A DNA stretch of 64,000 nucleotides from Paragonimus westermani (Eukaryota; Platyhelminthes; Trematoda; Plagiorchiida; Troglotrematidae): NCBI GenBank assembly GCA_008508345.1, contig QNGE01000981.1, forward strand, positions 30,839 through 94,838. The letters are read 5' to 3'. A program made the translations under genes and the position numbers. Under the pieces are notes generated by a model that was given only the letters and a program-made list of their open reading frames with translations, had not been told where the DNA came from and made no database searches. Numbering within the stretch: the first letter of the stretch is position 1; each line of letters begins with the position of its first letter. Below are positions 1-9,706 of this stretch, piece by piece.

Positions 1-170
1 AACCCTATATAGAAAGAGAGAAGGAAAAAGAAGGGGACGGGAAGGGACCTAACTACTGAAAATGACTACGTCCATATTCAAACATTCAGCATCAAGGTGC
101 CTACACCTTGCAAACAAACAACCGAGCTGCAAGTGAGAGTAAGGCTTCAACTTTTCCACTATGAAACCTC

Positions 171-1075
171 TGTGCCCGTCGCCTCGCCTTCTCACGCAGC
201 CCATCACGTGCCAAACCGTCTAGTCTAAGTAGTGCTCACTATATGTTATGACGACCGAACGAATGCAATCGAGCTGTAACGATCCCTACGAGAACGTTAT
301 ATCACGGAGAGACCGAGCGAACACAATTGAGTTGGAACGATCCCTACGACGCAATAATACTGTGCGCGCTGTTGTAACCCCGAAGAGCCGATCCTCAAGC
401 AGACTATGAAAGAAAAACACTGGTCTTCAGAAAGAGAGCTTATACTGTCTCCGTCCGAAGACAAATTACAAGCGAAGCTCTTGCGTATGTATAGCTCGTG
501 AGGCGACCTTGTGAATAATGTTCAATGAAGCGTATGAAAAGTGTCCTATGTCAAAAACCCGTGAATTAGCGTCCAGTATGTAAATCAGCGCGACATATGA
601 GAATGATGGTGTAGTAATGGGGCGAAAAAGAGTTATTCGGATTTAAAAAGGTAATAAACGTTAATTACCGGTTAATTGGACAGTTTTCGGGGGTATTTAA
701 CATCCCCAACACTATCCCAACCTGTACATACGCACCCACACGTTCACCGGTCCCACATCCGGACGCACGCAAGTGTGTGGTCACTATCTGCACATTCAGT
801 CAATTGGAAGGCTCTAGCTAGATGTGACTCAGTGCAGTCGAAACACGGACACACAGAAGGTAGTTAGATTCGGGTCGGAACAGAAAAGAAACAACACAGC
901 TGAACACGACAGGGAACGGCCTCAGCAAGGGCTACCAGAGAAAGTTTGTAATACCAATTCCAAGAATAATGATTTAACACAGTGACCTAGCCTCTTCACT
1001 GAGTGTCTTTGACGTATCGTTATCCGTTATTTGTTATTGGTTATTCCAGCGGTCACGGTTAAGAGTTCCATCTCA
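171..1075 (+). repeat. Diverged solo LTR of the CsRn1-like family, split by an insertion
   Basis: The stretch 171-240 aligns with the first 70 bases of the intact element's LTR (TGT...GCCC...CTCGCC, then TCACGC), and 718-1075 aligns with the rest, including the motif GTCACTATCTGCACATTCAG near 780 and the end CGGTTAAGAGTTCCA followed by a terminal CA. The 477 bases between (241-717) have no counterpart in the intact LTR and look like an insertion. No primer-binding site or gag follows, so it reads as a solo LTR. Divergence is well above the 2% between the two intact LTRs, so it is much older. Confidence 0.75.
253..368 (+). repeat. 58-bp tandem duplication inside the LTR insertion
   Basis: Two imperfect copies with period 58: each starts GACCGA(A/G)CGAA and contains ACGATCCCTACGA. 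They lie in the 477-base segment that interrupts the old LTR. No coding content; origin unknown. Confidence 0.7.
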
Positions 1076-1771
1076 AACTCCCTCGCAAAGAAGACAGTTC
1101 CAGTGGACGCTACAGAAACAGCAACAGAATAGAAAGCAGTCTTTAAGTCTAAAGAGACGGTGACCGCCGGCTAGTAATGAGAGTGTCGACTGTACAAGAC
1201 CCGTCGTATGGTGAAATAGTGGCCAACACACAATCAACCGGACCGCCATCCTGCCAGCTCTCCATATATCTGGCTTTCTCTGGGCTCATTGAGGCACGGT
1301 AAAATGAGACCAGTAACCTGGACGAAACAGACACTAGACTGACGCTTTTGTGTTTGTCACACAGAATTCGACCACTATGAAGAAAAGAACCATCATTGAC
1401 AGGCACCAATCTCGATGCACCTCTTAGGTGTCCCAAACCGTCTGGAGAAGTTTTGTCAGTTCTTATGTTAACCCCACCCCACTTACCTAGATATGAGAGA
1501 GATGTATGGTACGTTGGCTGGTTATGCTTCAATTACTTAAGCCTCAGCACCATTTCTACATGCGATAGGGTACCGTCTGGAACGCAGTAAGTGACACCTA
1601 GCGGTCTGTCACCCACGTGGTCTGACTGGAGCCACCTGAACAGTCAAGTCGGTGCGACCCGTTGGCTAGTACAACCATGGACCAGGGAAAAGCCTTCTGC
1701 TATTCTCAGATAGAAAGGCTCTTTCCATCTCTCTAGACCGTTCGATCACGTGGTGCTCATGGTTTCTGTGC
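1076..1771. other. Unassigned stretch between LTR remnant and RTE copy A
   Basis: No recognised protein or RNA. An open frame on the minus strand (1532-1149, 127 codons) matches nothing I know. The last 25 bases or so may still be RTE sequence, because the edge of RTE copy A is not clear on this side. Confidence 0.5.
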
Positions 1772-2673
1772 AGGCTTTTAAACAGCTCGCGTGTGAGTTC
1801 TCGACAGTCGCCATCTTATTCAGAACTAGATGGAATCGATCAACGCTTTTCCATAGGGTTTATCGATGTGGAAGAAATCCAGTTCTGTCGAAAATGAACA
1901 GTTCCTCATCACAGCATACTTTCATAACTGCTGCGATTTTGTTCAAGTGTTCGTTAGGTTCTTTCACCTGACTCGAAGTGAGCAATTTGCTTACCAGCGA
2001 CTCCTGATGAGCCTTCTTTAGTCTTTCCCTATCCAAATGTCAGTGAAGTGTCCTGCATTCACGAGCTTGTGACTCCTGAGCAAATGACAACACCAGGTGA
2101 TTGCTCCGAAATGCAAAACGGGGTGGCGCCACCTGTAACTAACTGCTACGTGATCGAGCTGTATCCATGACTGAGAAGTACAGAGGTCTCCATTTAACAC
2201 AATGCTTCTTCCTGGGTTGAAATATGGTGTTTGAAATACAGAGACTGTGAGAGGCCTACAGCTGCAAGTTTCACATCATTTACAGTATTGTCCTTGGACA
2301 CCAAACATACCTCCCAACTGCTTCTCCACTGGTGAAAAACGACCAAGCTGAGCTGTCAAATCACCCACTAGTACGACAATGTCTGAATGCTCAATCTGCT
2401 TCAGAAGGTCAACCAGGACGTTGTAGAACGCACCTTTGATGGCACCGGAATATCTGCTGGAGCACAGGCCAATAAAATGAATACATAACGCTTTCCTCAA
2501 TTGCGCTGATAAGCTCTAACCGACAGTGTATAAGCAACCAATCACTAGGGTCCAGTCGAGTAAACATTACCCTGCCTTCCAACTCAGTATGATTCCCACT
2601 CCAACTTGAACATGAGGTTCAGCTTAGGCATCACCAGAGAATCCAAAAAAGAAGCGCTTGGATCGACAGTTGT
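1772..2673 (-). repeat. Left arm of a 902-bp perfect inverted repeat
   Basis: Every stretch I compared over these 902 bases equals the reverse complement of 63099-64000, with no gap (mirror sum 65772). Identity ends abruptly at 2674, after which the two copies differ at about one base in ten and by small gaps. The outer end is set by the window edge at 64000, so the true repeat may be longer. Confidence 0.93.
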
Positions 2674-3452
2674 TTAGGGATGAACTCAAGTGGATAACGG
2701 TGATAGAATCGTGGATTCGCCTCTCCGACACATCATGCACACATCATCACGCTCCAAAATTGAGAGAGTACTTGCCACAGCAGCTTACTGACCAACTTGT
2801 CGGGGAGTGCAGACGTTGAATGTGCCAATGCTTATCAGTTGTCTTAGCTTCAGAAAACAATTATCAATCGGGGACACAGAGAATGCGACCTTTGATTCAG
2901 AAGCTTGACGTGAGGGACAACAGAATACAGGGTTTTCTTGGGGAACTCTAGTCAGAGCCAACGACCAGAGTCGGATACTCTTCGCAGGGTAGGGACAATT
3001 TAACCCGAGGATAGAACGAATAATGTACTGTCTGATTCTGATAACCGTTGCGGGCAGTAGATATATTCGAAGCTACATCAGGCTCTTGGATGATATCCGT
3101 TGTTTTTCGGCCTAATGGATAATACCCCGGCGGTCACGGTTAACCGTTGGGCGGTCGAAGTGCTGTTTGTCTGAGGGTACCTCTTCCAAACCCATTCTCC
3201 GCCATAAGGAAGACAGCAGTGCCTCAACTATGGAAATATTTCTGTTGTATACTCATAGGATCGTGCCTCATTACCTAGGCACTACTACGCAGTCGGCAGT
3301 GCAACACAACCCTACGAGTGCATCTGCTTTTTGTCTGACTGCTCCCATTTGACCTGCCTGAAAGGTTGCATCTAGAAGCACCGAAGTTCTAGTCAGAACA
3401 GCCCTCCGAATCTGAACAGTGCACAGGCCTGACCACCACGTCAAGAGAGCAG
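1772..3452 (-). mobile_element. RTE-type LINE, 5' region and endonuclease (copy A), broken
   Basis: Read on the minus strand this is the 5' untranslated region and the apurinic-endonuclease-like domain of an RTE LINE, the enzyme that nicks target DNA for reverse transcription. Short open pieces carry endonuclease signatures: 2500-2276 has HSDIVVLVGDLTAQLGR, and 2200-2018 has QLDHVAVSYRW. Frame changes and stops separate them, so no functional protein is possible. The 5' part (about 2880-3452) aligns with copy B at 6900-7654 and copy C at 62281-62900, with deletions. The segment 1772-2673 is identical, inverted, to 63099-64000. The 5' end abuts RTE reverse-transcriptase sequence running the other way. 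Confidence 0.85.
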
Positions 3453-3464
3453 AAAAGGCAGCAA

Positions 3465-3960
3465 TATGAAGATGCGTTCGATTCAGTGGACCGACTTACA
3501 GTTTCAGAATCGCTTAAACGCACAAGTACATCGAACAAGTATGTGAAGATACTGTCGGCGTTTCACCCCCATGCTTCATCTCAGGTTAGGGTTTAGAGTG
3601 AACTATCTGACAGCCTTAGAATCAAGAACGGCGTAAGTCAAGGCTGTCCACTTCCACCGCTCTTGTTTAACGTTCTCATTGATAAAATAATGAAGGAGTA
3701 TCTACGGCACCTACAAGATACCCGTGGAGACCTCTTGCTTGGTTGAAGACCGGCTGATCTTGATTAGGCTGATAGCAGTGTTATTGTCTGACAACTTTCA
3801 AGCACAAACAACTAACCACCCACTGAGGCTGAGGTCCCCAGCAGCATTTCGGCTTTCAAAAATAATAGGGATGCTGACTCAAATGATCTCAGGCCGGTAC
3901 ATTTCAGAAACGTCGACGACGCATTGGTATAGAGATTGACTCGGTTGTTCTAACTTGTGT
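3465..3960 (+). mobile_element. RTE reverse-transcriptase fragment 1, broken
   Basis: Plus-strand translation begins inside the RT palm with AFDSVDR, continues through SELSDSLRIKNGVSQGCPLPP and then a poorly preserved active-site region near 3740-3790. Stops and shifts interrupt it. It starts directly next to the 5' end of RTE copy A, which points the opposite way. Confidence 0.8.
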
Positions 3961-4009
3961 GGACAACAGACAACCGTACCGAGGTCATTCGATGATAGTA
4001 ACCACACTC

Positions 4010-5290
4010 AAGAAAGGCGTCTGGGGCTCTTGCGAAAGCCATCGGGGAATTAGCCTGATCCTAGTCATCTCTAGGGTTCTGGCATCCTTTAGACATCATT
4101 GACTCACTGTAGCCCGGGAGGCAAACGTTATGGGAGAACAGGCAGGTTTCCGCTCTGTGTAGGGACGTACAGATCACGCTTCTACTCTTCGTCAAATTCT
4201 GGAGCAACGTCATGTGAACCGCCGGCCGATAATTGCCGTATTTCTCGACTACAAAGATGTGTTTAACTCGGCGGATCAGTCTACACTGCTGGGGCCGACC
4301 ACGCTAGTGAACGAACTGTCGACGCTTTATTCCCATACTTTTGCTCAGGTTAGGTTTTACGGTAAACTGTCTGACGGTTTCAGCACCAGGAGCGGCATAC
4401 GTCGAAGCCACACACTTTCATCATTTTTGTTTAATTTTGTGATGGACAATATAATGGAGGATTGTCTCTAGCATTCACAAAATACCGGCGTGGACCCCCT
4501 ACATGGTGACAGGCCGGCTGAACCTGTCTATGCTGACAATAAGGTGTTGCTGTCAGACGACTTTCGTGCAACACTAAGAGCACTGGACGCTTCCCCGCAC
4601 CCCACTAAATGCTTCGGAATGCGCTTTGTCGCCTAAATTGCTTCTGCAAGATTGCTGTGATTACACTTAGTTAACGTCAGATAGAGGTTCCTGACCGATT
4701 TACGCAGTTGGAAAGCTGCATCATCGACGGCAGTAGTGTGATAAATGAAATGGAAGCGTTTATCTCCAAGGTTAGGACGGTGTTCGCTAACCTAGATCGG
4801 CTACGGCATCACGGGCATCTCTCATGACGCTTAAGAGTCGCGTGTATCAGACAGCAATGAGGGTTGTATTACTTTACGGCAACGAATCATGTCCGTTCTG
4901 GGAAGTTGATGTGGACCATCTTCAGGTAGTTAACCGTCAATGCCTGCGGTCCATTGCTCACATCGGGTGGCACCAACGAGTAAGCAACAGAGGAGTAAGA
5001 AAGCGGGTGTCTGGTAATGACCGCCAAACAAATTCTTTCGTTCAATCCTCATGTTCACACAGAATTAGACGGCGAGGTCAGGTACCAAAGAGGCAGCTGG
5101 TAGTCTACCACACCAAGCACTCTTTGCTAACGCTGCGGCCTACTGGAGTAAGGTGCGTTGTGGACCTGCCATAGGGCTGGCTACTACAGGTCGGGTTTGT
5201 CTCCTCGCGAACACAAAGTCGGTGGCTGGAGACGTTGGATGAGATTGCGGCTGGTCGAGTTCAGTGGTGCGAACATTGTCGTCGTCTATG
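4010..5290 (+). mobile_element. RTE reverse-transcriptase fragment 2 to C-terminus, broken
   Basis: A second, longer RTE piece in the same direction. Near 4040 HRGISLILVISRVLASF is readable, then EQAGFRSV, then the open frame 4214-4471 (AVFLDYKDVFNSAD and FSTRSGIRRSHTLSS, RT palm motifs with a damaged QGCPLSP-like loop). The active-site YADD has decayed to YADN near 4530. The open frame 4824-5174 carries the RTE C-terminal signature LKSRVYQTAMRVVLLYGNES and CLRSIAHIGWHQRVSN. The order follows normal RTE pol, but in-frame stops at several points make it a pseudogene. The 3' end near 5290 contains GAAGTAACTTAAACAAGTAA. Confidence 0.88.
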
Positions 5291-6613
5291 AAGTAACTTA
5301 AACAAGTAACTTAATAGCAATGAAAGCTGTGAAGACTCACATTCACTTACAACCCAACTGTTTGGTTTCAAGGTGTAGGGGCCTTGATGTTGAATGTTCA
5401 GATACAGATGTAACAACTTTCAGTAGTTGGGTCCCTTTCCCTATCCACCTCTTACTTGTCAAGCCTTCCTCCTTATGGTTGAATGGCAATTAAGCGTTAG
5501 AAAGAACCACTAGCGTATTGCTGTTTATGACGCCTATCTCCGTGTTCATTATCGAAGACGACCTTACTGAAAGCGGTCTTGCGAACACCTGAGCTAGTCC
5601 ATCAATGCGCATGCAGGTATGACAAGATAAAGTAGGAGATCCAACTGTGAAGCAGACGTCGAAAATTCGTACAGTTACGTCTCCTCTAGATAATGGCATT
5701 TGTCACCCTGCCTGTCGGTCATGCTGTTGCAATACTCATCAGTAGCGTTAGTCTCAGCGTGGTTCATTCGAGAAATCCTGTCTGGGCAGTAAATCTCCTG
5801 GATCATTTGGAGGATTTCATAGGACAGAGTGGATTGGGGAGGGGGGTAACTAAGTCAAAATGTGAAATTGCTGAGCTTCTAGCATGGCTTAATAGCTTAG
5901 CTGGTAAAGCATGCTGGCTCATGTCTAGCGGAAGCCTAGGCCTTTCGCAACCACGTCTCTTGTGAATTACCAAATCCGTCACACAATGTACCAATAATAC
6001 AAACAGTTCACCAGTTTGTGTTGACTGACTCCTACCGAGATAAAGTCCAGCGGAAAACACAATAATGCTATGAGGGATTCAAACGATTCCCGCAGTCTTA
6101 GAATTCAGCGCGACCCCCAAACCGGCCTGCACCAAGTCTCTGCCACTAGACATAAGGAAGAACTGTTGATCACCAGCGGTGTGCAAAGTCCAAACAAATG
6201 GCAACACCCAGGCCGCGAATGCTTGCCTCGAAGACAGTGAAGGAGATTGGGGAATGTCAGTCAAAGTATGTCAAGGATCAATCAGAGTGCGGACAATAAA
6301 AGTATCGACGCTTGCCAGTCGTACCACCTTTAGAAAAAAATCCGAAGCCGGATGAACTGATCGGCCAGGAGCGTGATTACTCTGAATACCTCTAGATTTA
6401 CGTGTCGCGCTAAGTTTGTCTCGAGGGGCATTGCGATAGTTTCTGGCTCAACAGTCCCAGCTGAGAAGCAATGAATAAAACCCGACCTACTCCACAGTAA
6501 GGAACCGATCTAAGGCAAGGATTTCCTGTACTGCTAGGCACATAGTCTACGTTTCTGTATGACTAGCACCAGAAGATTCTCGACCACACAAAACGATCAA
6601 CCAATGGTGACAA
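5291..6613. other. Unassigned stretch with one pol III A-box-like motif
   Basis: No recognised gene. At 5893-5904 TAGCTTAGCTGG matches the tRNA A-box consensus exactly, followed by GTAAAGC, as in tRNA-derived SINEs, but I see no good B-box 40-60 bases downstream. Short open frames (5693-5965 plus, 6060-5803 and 6264-6079 minus) match no known protein. Confidence 0.4.
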
Positions 6614-7654
6614 TCACCCACCGAACCGTTCGAGTGCTCGGGAACTCAGCGCGATTCCCAGTCCAGCTCGACCGTGAGATTCAGCTTCGGCGTCACCAGA
6701 AACCCTGAGACAGAAGCGCTTGGATCGACAGCTATCTAGAGGTGAGCTCAAATGGATAACTGTGCTAGAGTCGTAGACTCGCGTCTCCGACACACAGCAC
6801 ACATCAAGCTCCAGACTTGAGAGAGTACTTGCCAGAGCAGCTTGCTGACCGATTTGTCGGAGAGTGCGGACATTGAAGGCGCCAATGTTTACCAGTTGTC
6901 TTGGCCTCAGAAAACAATTATCGCCCGAAGGCACATGGAAGGCAGAAGAAATAGGGGGTAAAACGGTAGGAGAAAGTCGTGGTCGGTTAGTAATGTCACT
7001 GTTGAGAGAACGATAACTTCTGATACTTCCCGGTCGTTTATGCCGCGGAAGGGGGTTGACTTGAGGGACCCCACCCCGAGCCTCTGACTCAAAAGTCTGA
7101 CCTGCGAGACAACAGGATATAGGGTTTTCTTGGGGGACCCTACCCGGAGCCAATGACTCAAGAGTCTGACTCACTTGGCAGTGAGGGGCTTGCCTAGCCC
7201 GAGGGCGCAGTGAATAAGACAATAATGTCTGATTCTGAACACTGCTGCGCGCAGCGGATGTACTCGAAGCTACATCAGGCTTTTGAGAGATATCTGATGT
7301 TTTTCGACCGTATTGGATAATACGCCGGCGGTCACGGTCAACCGTTGGGCGATCGGAGTGCTCTTTGTTTAAGGGTACCTTTTCTAACCCCCTTCTTCCT
7401 GATACGGAAGACAGCAGTGCCGCAACTATAAAAATAGTTCTGCTGTATGCCCATAGGATCGTGCCTCACTGCCTAAGCACTCCTACGCGGTCAGCAGTGC
7501 GACATACAATCCTATGAGTGTAACTGCTTTTCGTCTGACTGCTCCCCTTTGGCCTGTCTGACAAGGTTGCACCTGGAAGGACCGGAGTCCTAGTCAGCAT
7601 AGCCCGCCGGATCAAAACAGTACACAAGCCCGACCACCACGTCAAGGTAGCAGT
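6614..7654 (-). mobile_element. RTE-type LINE, 5' region and start of endonuclease (copy B), truncated
   Basis: On the minus strand, 7222-6614 is one open frame of 202 codons. Its N-terminal part holds two copies of a QTxESxAxGxVPQxNP repeat, and its C-terminal half is the start of the endonuclease domain (VNIGAFNVRTL, then DVCCVSETRV). The frame ends after about 100 residues of the domain, where the copy is truncated, so the catalytic core is missing. The 5' region to 7654 aligns with copies A and C, including GGCGGTCACGGTCAACC at 7329. Immediately upstream on the same strand is an RTE reverse-transcriptase scrap. This is the least damaged endonuclease N-terminus in the window. Confidence 0.87.
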
Positions 7655-7689
7655 ATAGAAGAACTGAACAACAAAAGAACTTATTTGGC

Positions 7690-7925
7690 AATCAGTGCCA
7701 AACACCTGTCACTCAACCTCCCTGTTGATTAATCGTTGGTGCCACCCGATACGAGCGACTGAAGGCAAACATCGGTAGCCGAATAACCTGAGTGGAAATG
7801 TTTCGCTGCCTCAAATTAGTACAGCTCTGTGTTGTCAGAGAAAAGCCCCTCTGTCGCCTTAGGTGCCTCAGAATGGCGAAAAACTTCCTTGCCTTGGAGA
7901 CACGCACTTCTACCTCATTCCCCAC
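7690..7925 (-). mobile_element. RTE reverse-transcriptase scrap
   Basis: Minus-strand translation from 7925 gives VRVSKARKFFAILRHLRRQ, the segment that in RTE proteins follows the RT active site. The frame is lost after about 35 residues. Same strand as copy B and directly upstream of its 5' end, so the two could be adjacent tandem insertions. Confidence 0.7.
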
Positions 7926-9435
7926 ACCACCGTCGCCTGTGCAGCTTCTTAGATGTACAAGCCGGTAAAAAAACTCCCATATAACATTAAATCTGCGTAA
8001 TCACGGCAATTTGTAGTACTTCGCATTTTGAGGAGGCAAACCGCATTTAACAGAACGCGAAATAGCGTTGTTTGTGCTGCTTGACAGTTGTCAAGCAGCC
8101 AGTGGTCACAATTCAGATAACGCACACGTACGGGACGCTGAAACACATTGCTAGGTAGTTCACATGTGCACTCTGATCACAGAATGGCGTGCTTCTCTTA
8201 CCGAACGTGCCCCCAGTCTGTTGCAGTTTGGGGGTTTGCACGTTACTGTTCATTCCGGTCAAGATCAATGGCCGCTGACCAGGTGTTTTCAGACCATCTG
8301 GGCTGACCTACAGATGAAAAGTGACTAAAATAGTCTAATCAGCACCATACTTAATTAGGTACCATACAGACAAGAAAAGGGAACACAATACCCGTTACGA
8401 CTAAGCTCCAGAACATAGTAATCGAGCCACCCGGAGAAACCGTTCGGACACGATATCCAACAAAAAACAGTATAGCGAACGCCGTGATTTTCCCAAATGT
8501 ATGTCGAGAAATCAAGTAGCTCCACAGGGTTCATAGAAAATTCACAGATTACAGGAAGCTGTTTATTCATAGCTGAAGCTGCGTTGGATAATTCGTAAGA
8601 ATAAGCCCACAGGTTTCCACTTCAGAATGCCCGCGCAAACGAAAGTCACAGGTCAGTGAGCGAAATAACAAACAAACCATTGCTCACCACACACACGACA
8701 ATCGCACCGCAATATCAACGGCTGGCTATCAGCAGTGGGAAGTCCGGAGTATTTTTATTTGGTCGCAATGACTCAGATGATCAAGGTAACTGAGTGTTCG
8801 AGCTAGTGTCCAGGGAATGTGTCAAATCTGCGTCAGAATCCAACTGCCGATGACGCAGCCACAGTGGTAGGCTGTTTTAGGTTGGACTCACCAAAGTCAA
8901 AAGAGGGCACCTTGAGAGTCAAACGACTCACCTGTAGTTTTAACGATTTGTCCCCGAAAGTTTTTTTCTTGAGGGAATGTTAGAGGACTATGCACACTAA
9001 AATAAAATCTGACATTTACTTTTTGAGTGGACTAGACCCGCATTTGTTGAGGAGACTACCGCAGTATACGGAAATGTGGTGTTACGGTGGAACGCGTTCA
9101 CAATGTGGCGGTTTCAAAGCCTGCATAGAAAATGACCATATATGGCGGCAGACGCATTGACCAAATCAATCCTGTGATCGACATCGATTACCCAGCATGA
9201 ATAACGGCTACAGCATCAGTTCGAGAAAGCACAATAAAACATTTTTGTCGTGCACCGAGAATTAGCGGTTGGTGTAATATTCTGAACAGTCTTATTACGA
9301 GTTAAGTCAACGAGGCAAAAAGCTTCAGACTAGACCTCTTACTAGCAAGTTGCGAGAGGCTCTTCATCCAAATGATGCAGAAGTCGAAACAAAATAAGAA
9401 AAATATATTTACAGAAAATGTGCAGGACACTATAA
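7926..9435. other. Region downstream of SMNDC1; probable 3' UTR then unassigned
   Basis: On the minus strand this follows the SMNDC1 stop codon. The first few hundred bases below 9436 are presumably 3' UTR. Candidate minus-strand AATAAA signals lie at 8755-8760 and about 8563, both far away, so the true poly(A) site is uncertain. No other gene recognised; the 71-codon frame 8570-8355 matches nothing. Confidence 0.35.
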
Positions 9436-9706
9436 TCAGCTCTTACGAAGGTTATGATTGACCATGGCGTACTTTGTCATTGGTCTGCCACCGATACCGC
9501 ATGTACCAACGCCAACACGACCATCTGGAGCATCGGGAGAGGCGAAAATACTCCTTTTGGTTTTTCCGGTCTTAATCATTTTTTTGCTGAAATTTAGCCA
9601 ACGGTTTTTTTCAGTCTCACAAAAGTTTTCAATTTCCTCTTGTCTTTGTTGCAATCGCAACTTTTTCTGCTTTTTCTTTTCGATGGCTCTGGCTTTAATG
9701 TCACGA
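9436..9706 (-). CDS. SMNDC1: SMNDC1 exon 5 (linker and conserved C-terminus)
   Basis: 271 bases from TCGTGACATT to the TGA at 9438-9436. Encodes a lysine-rich linker, WLNFSKK, and the strongly conserved KRSIFASP and VGVGTCGI motifs of SPF30. Confidence 0.95.
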
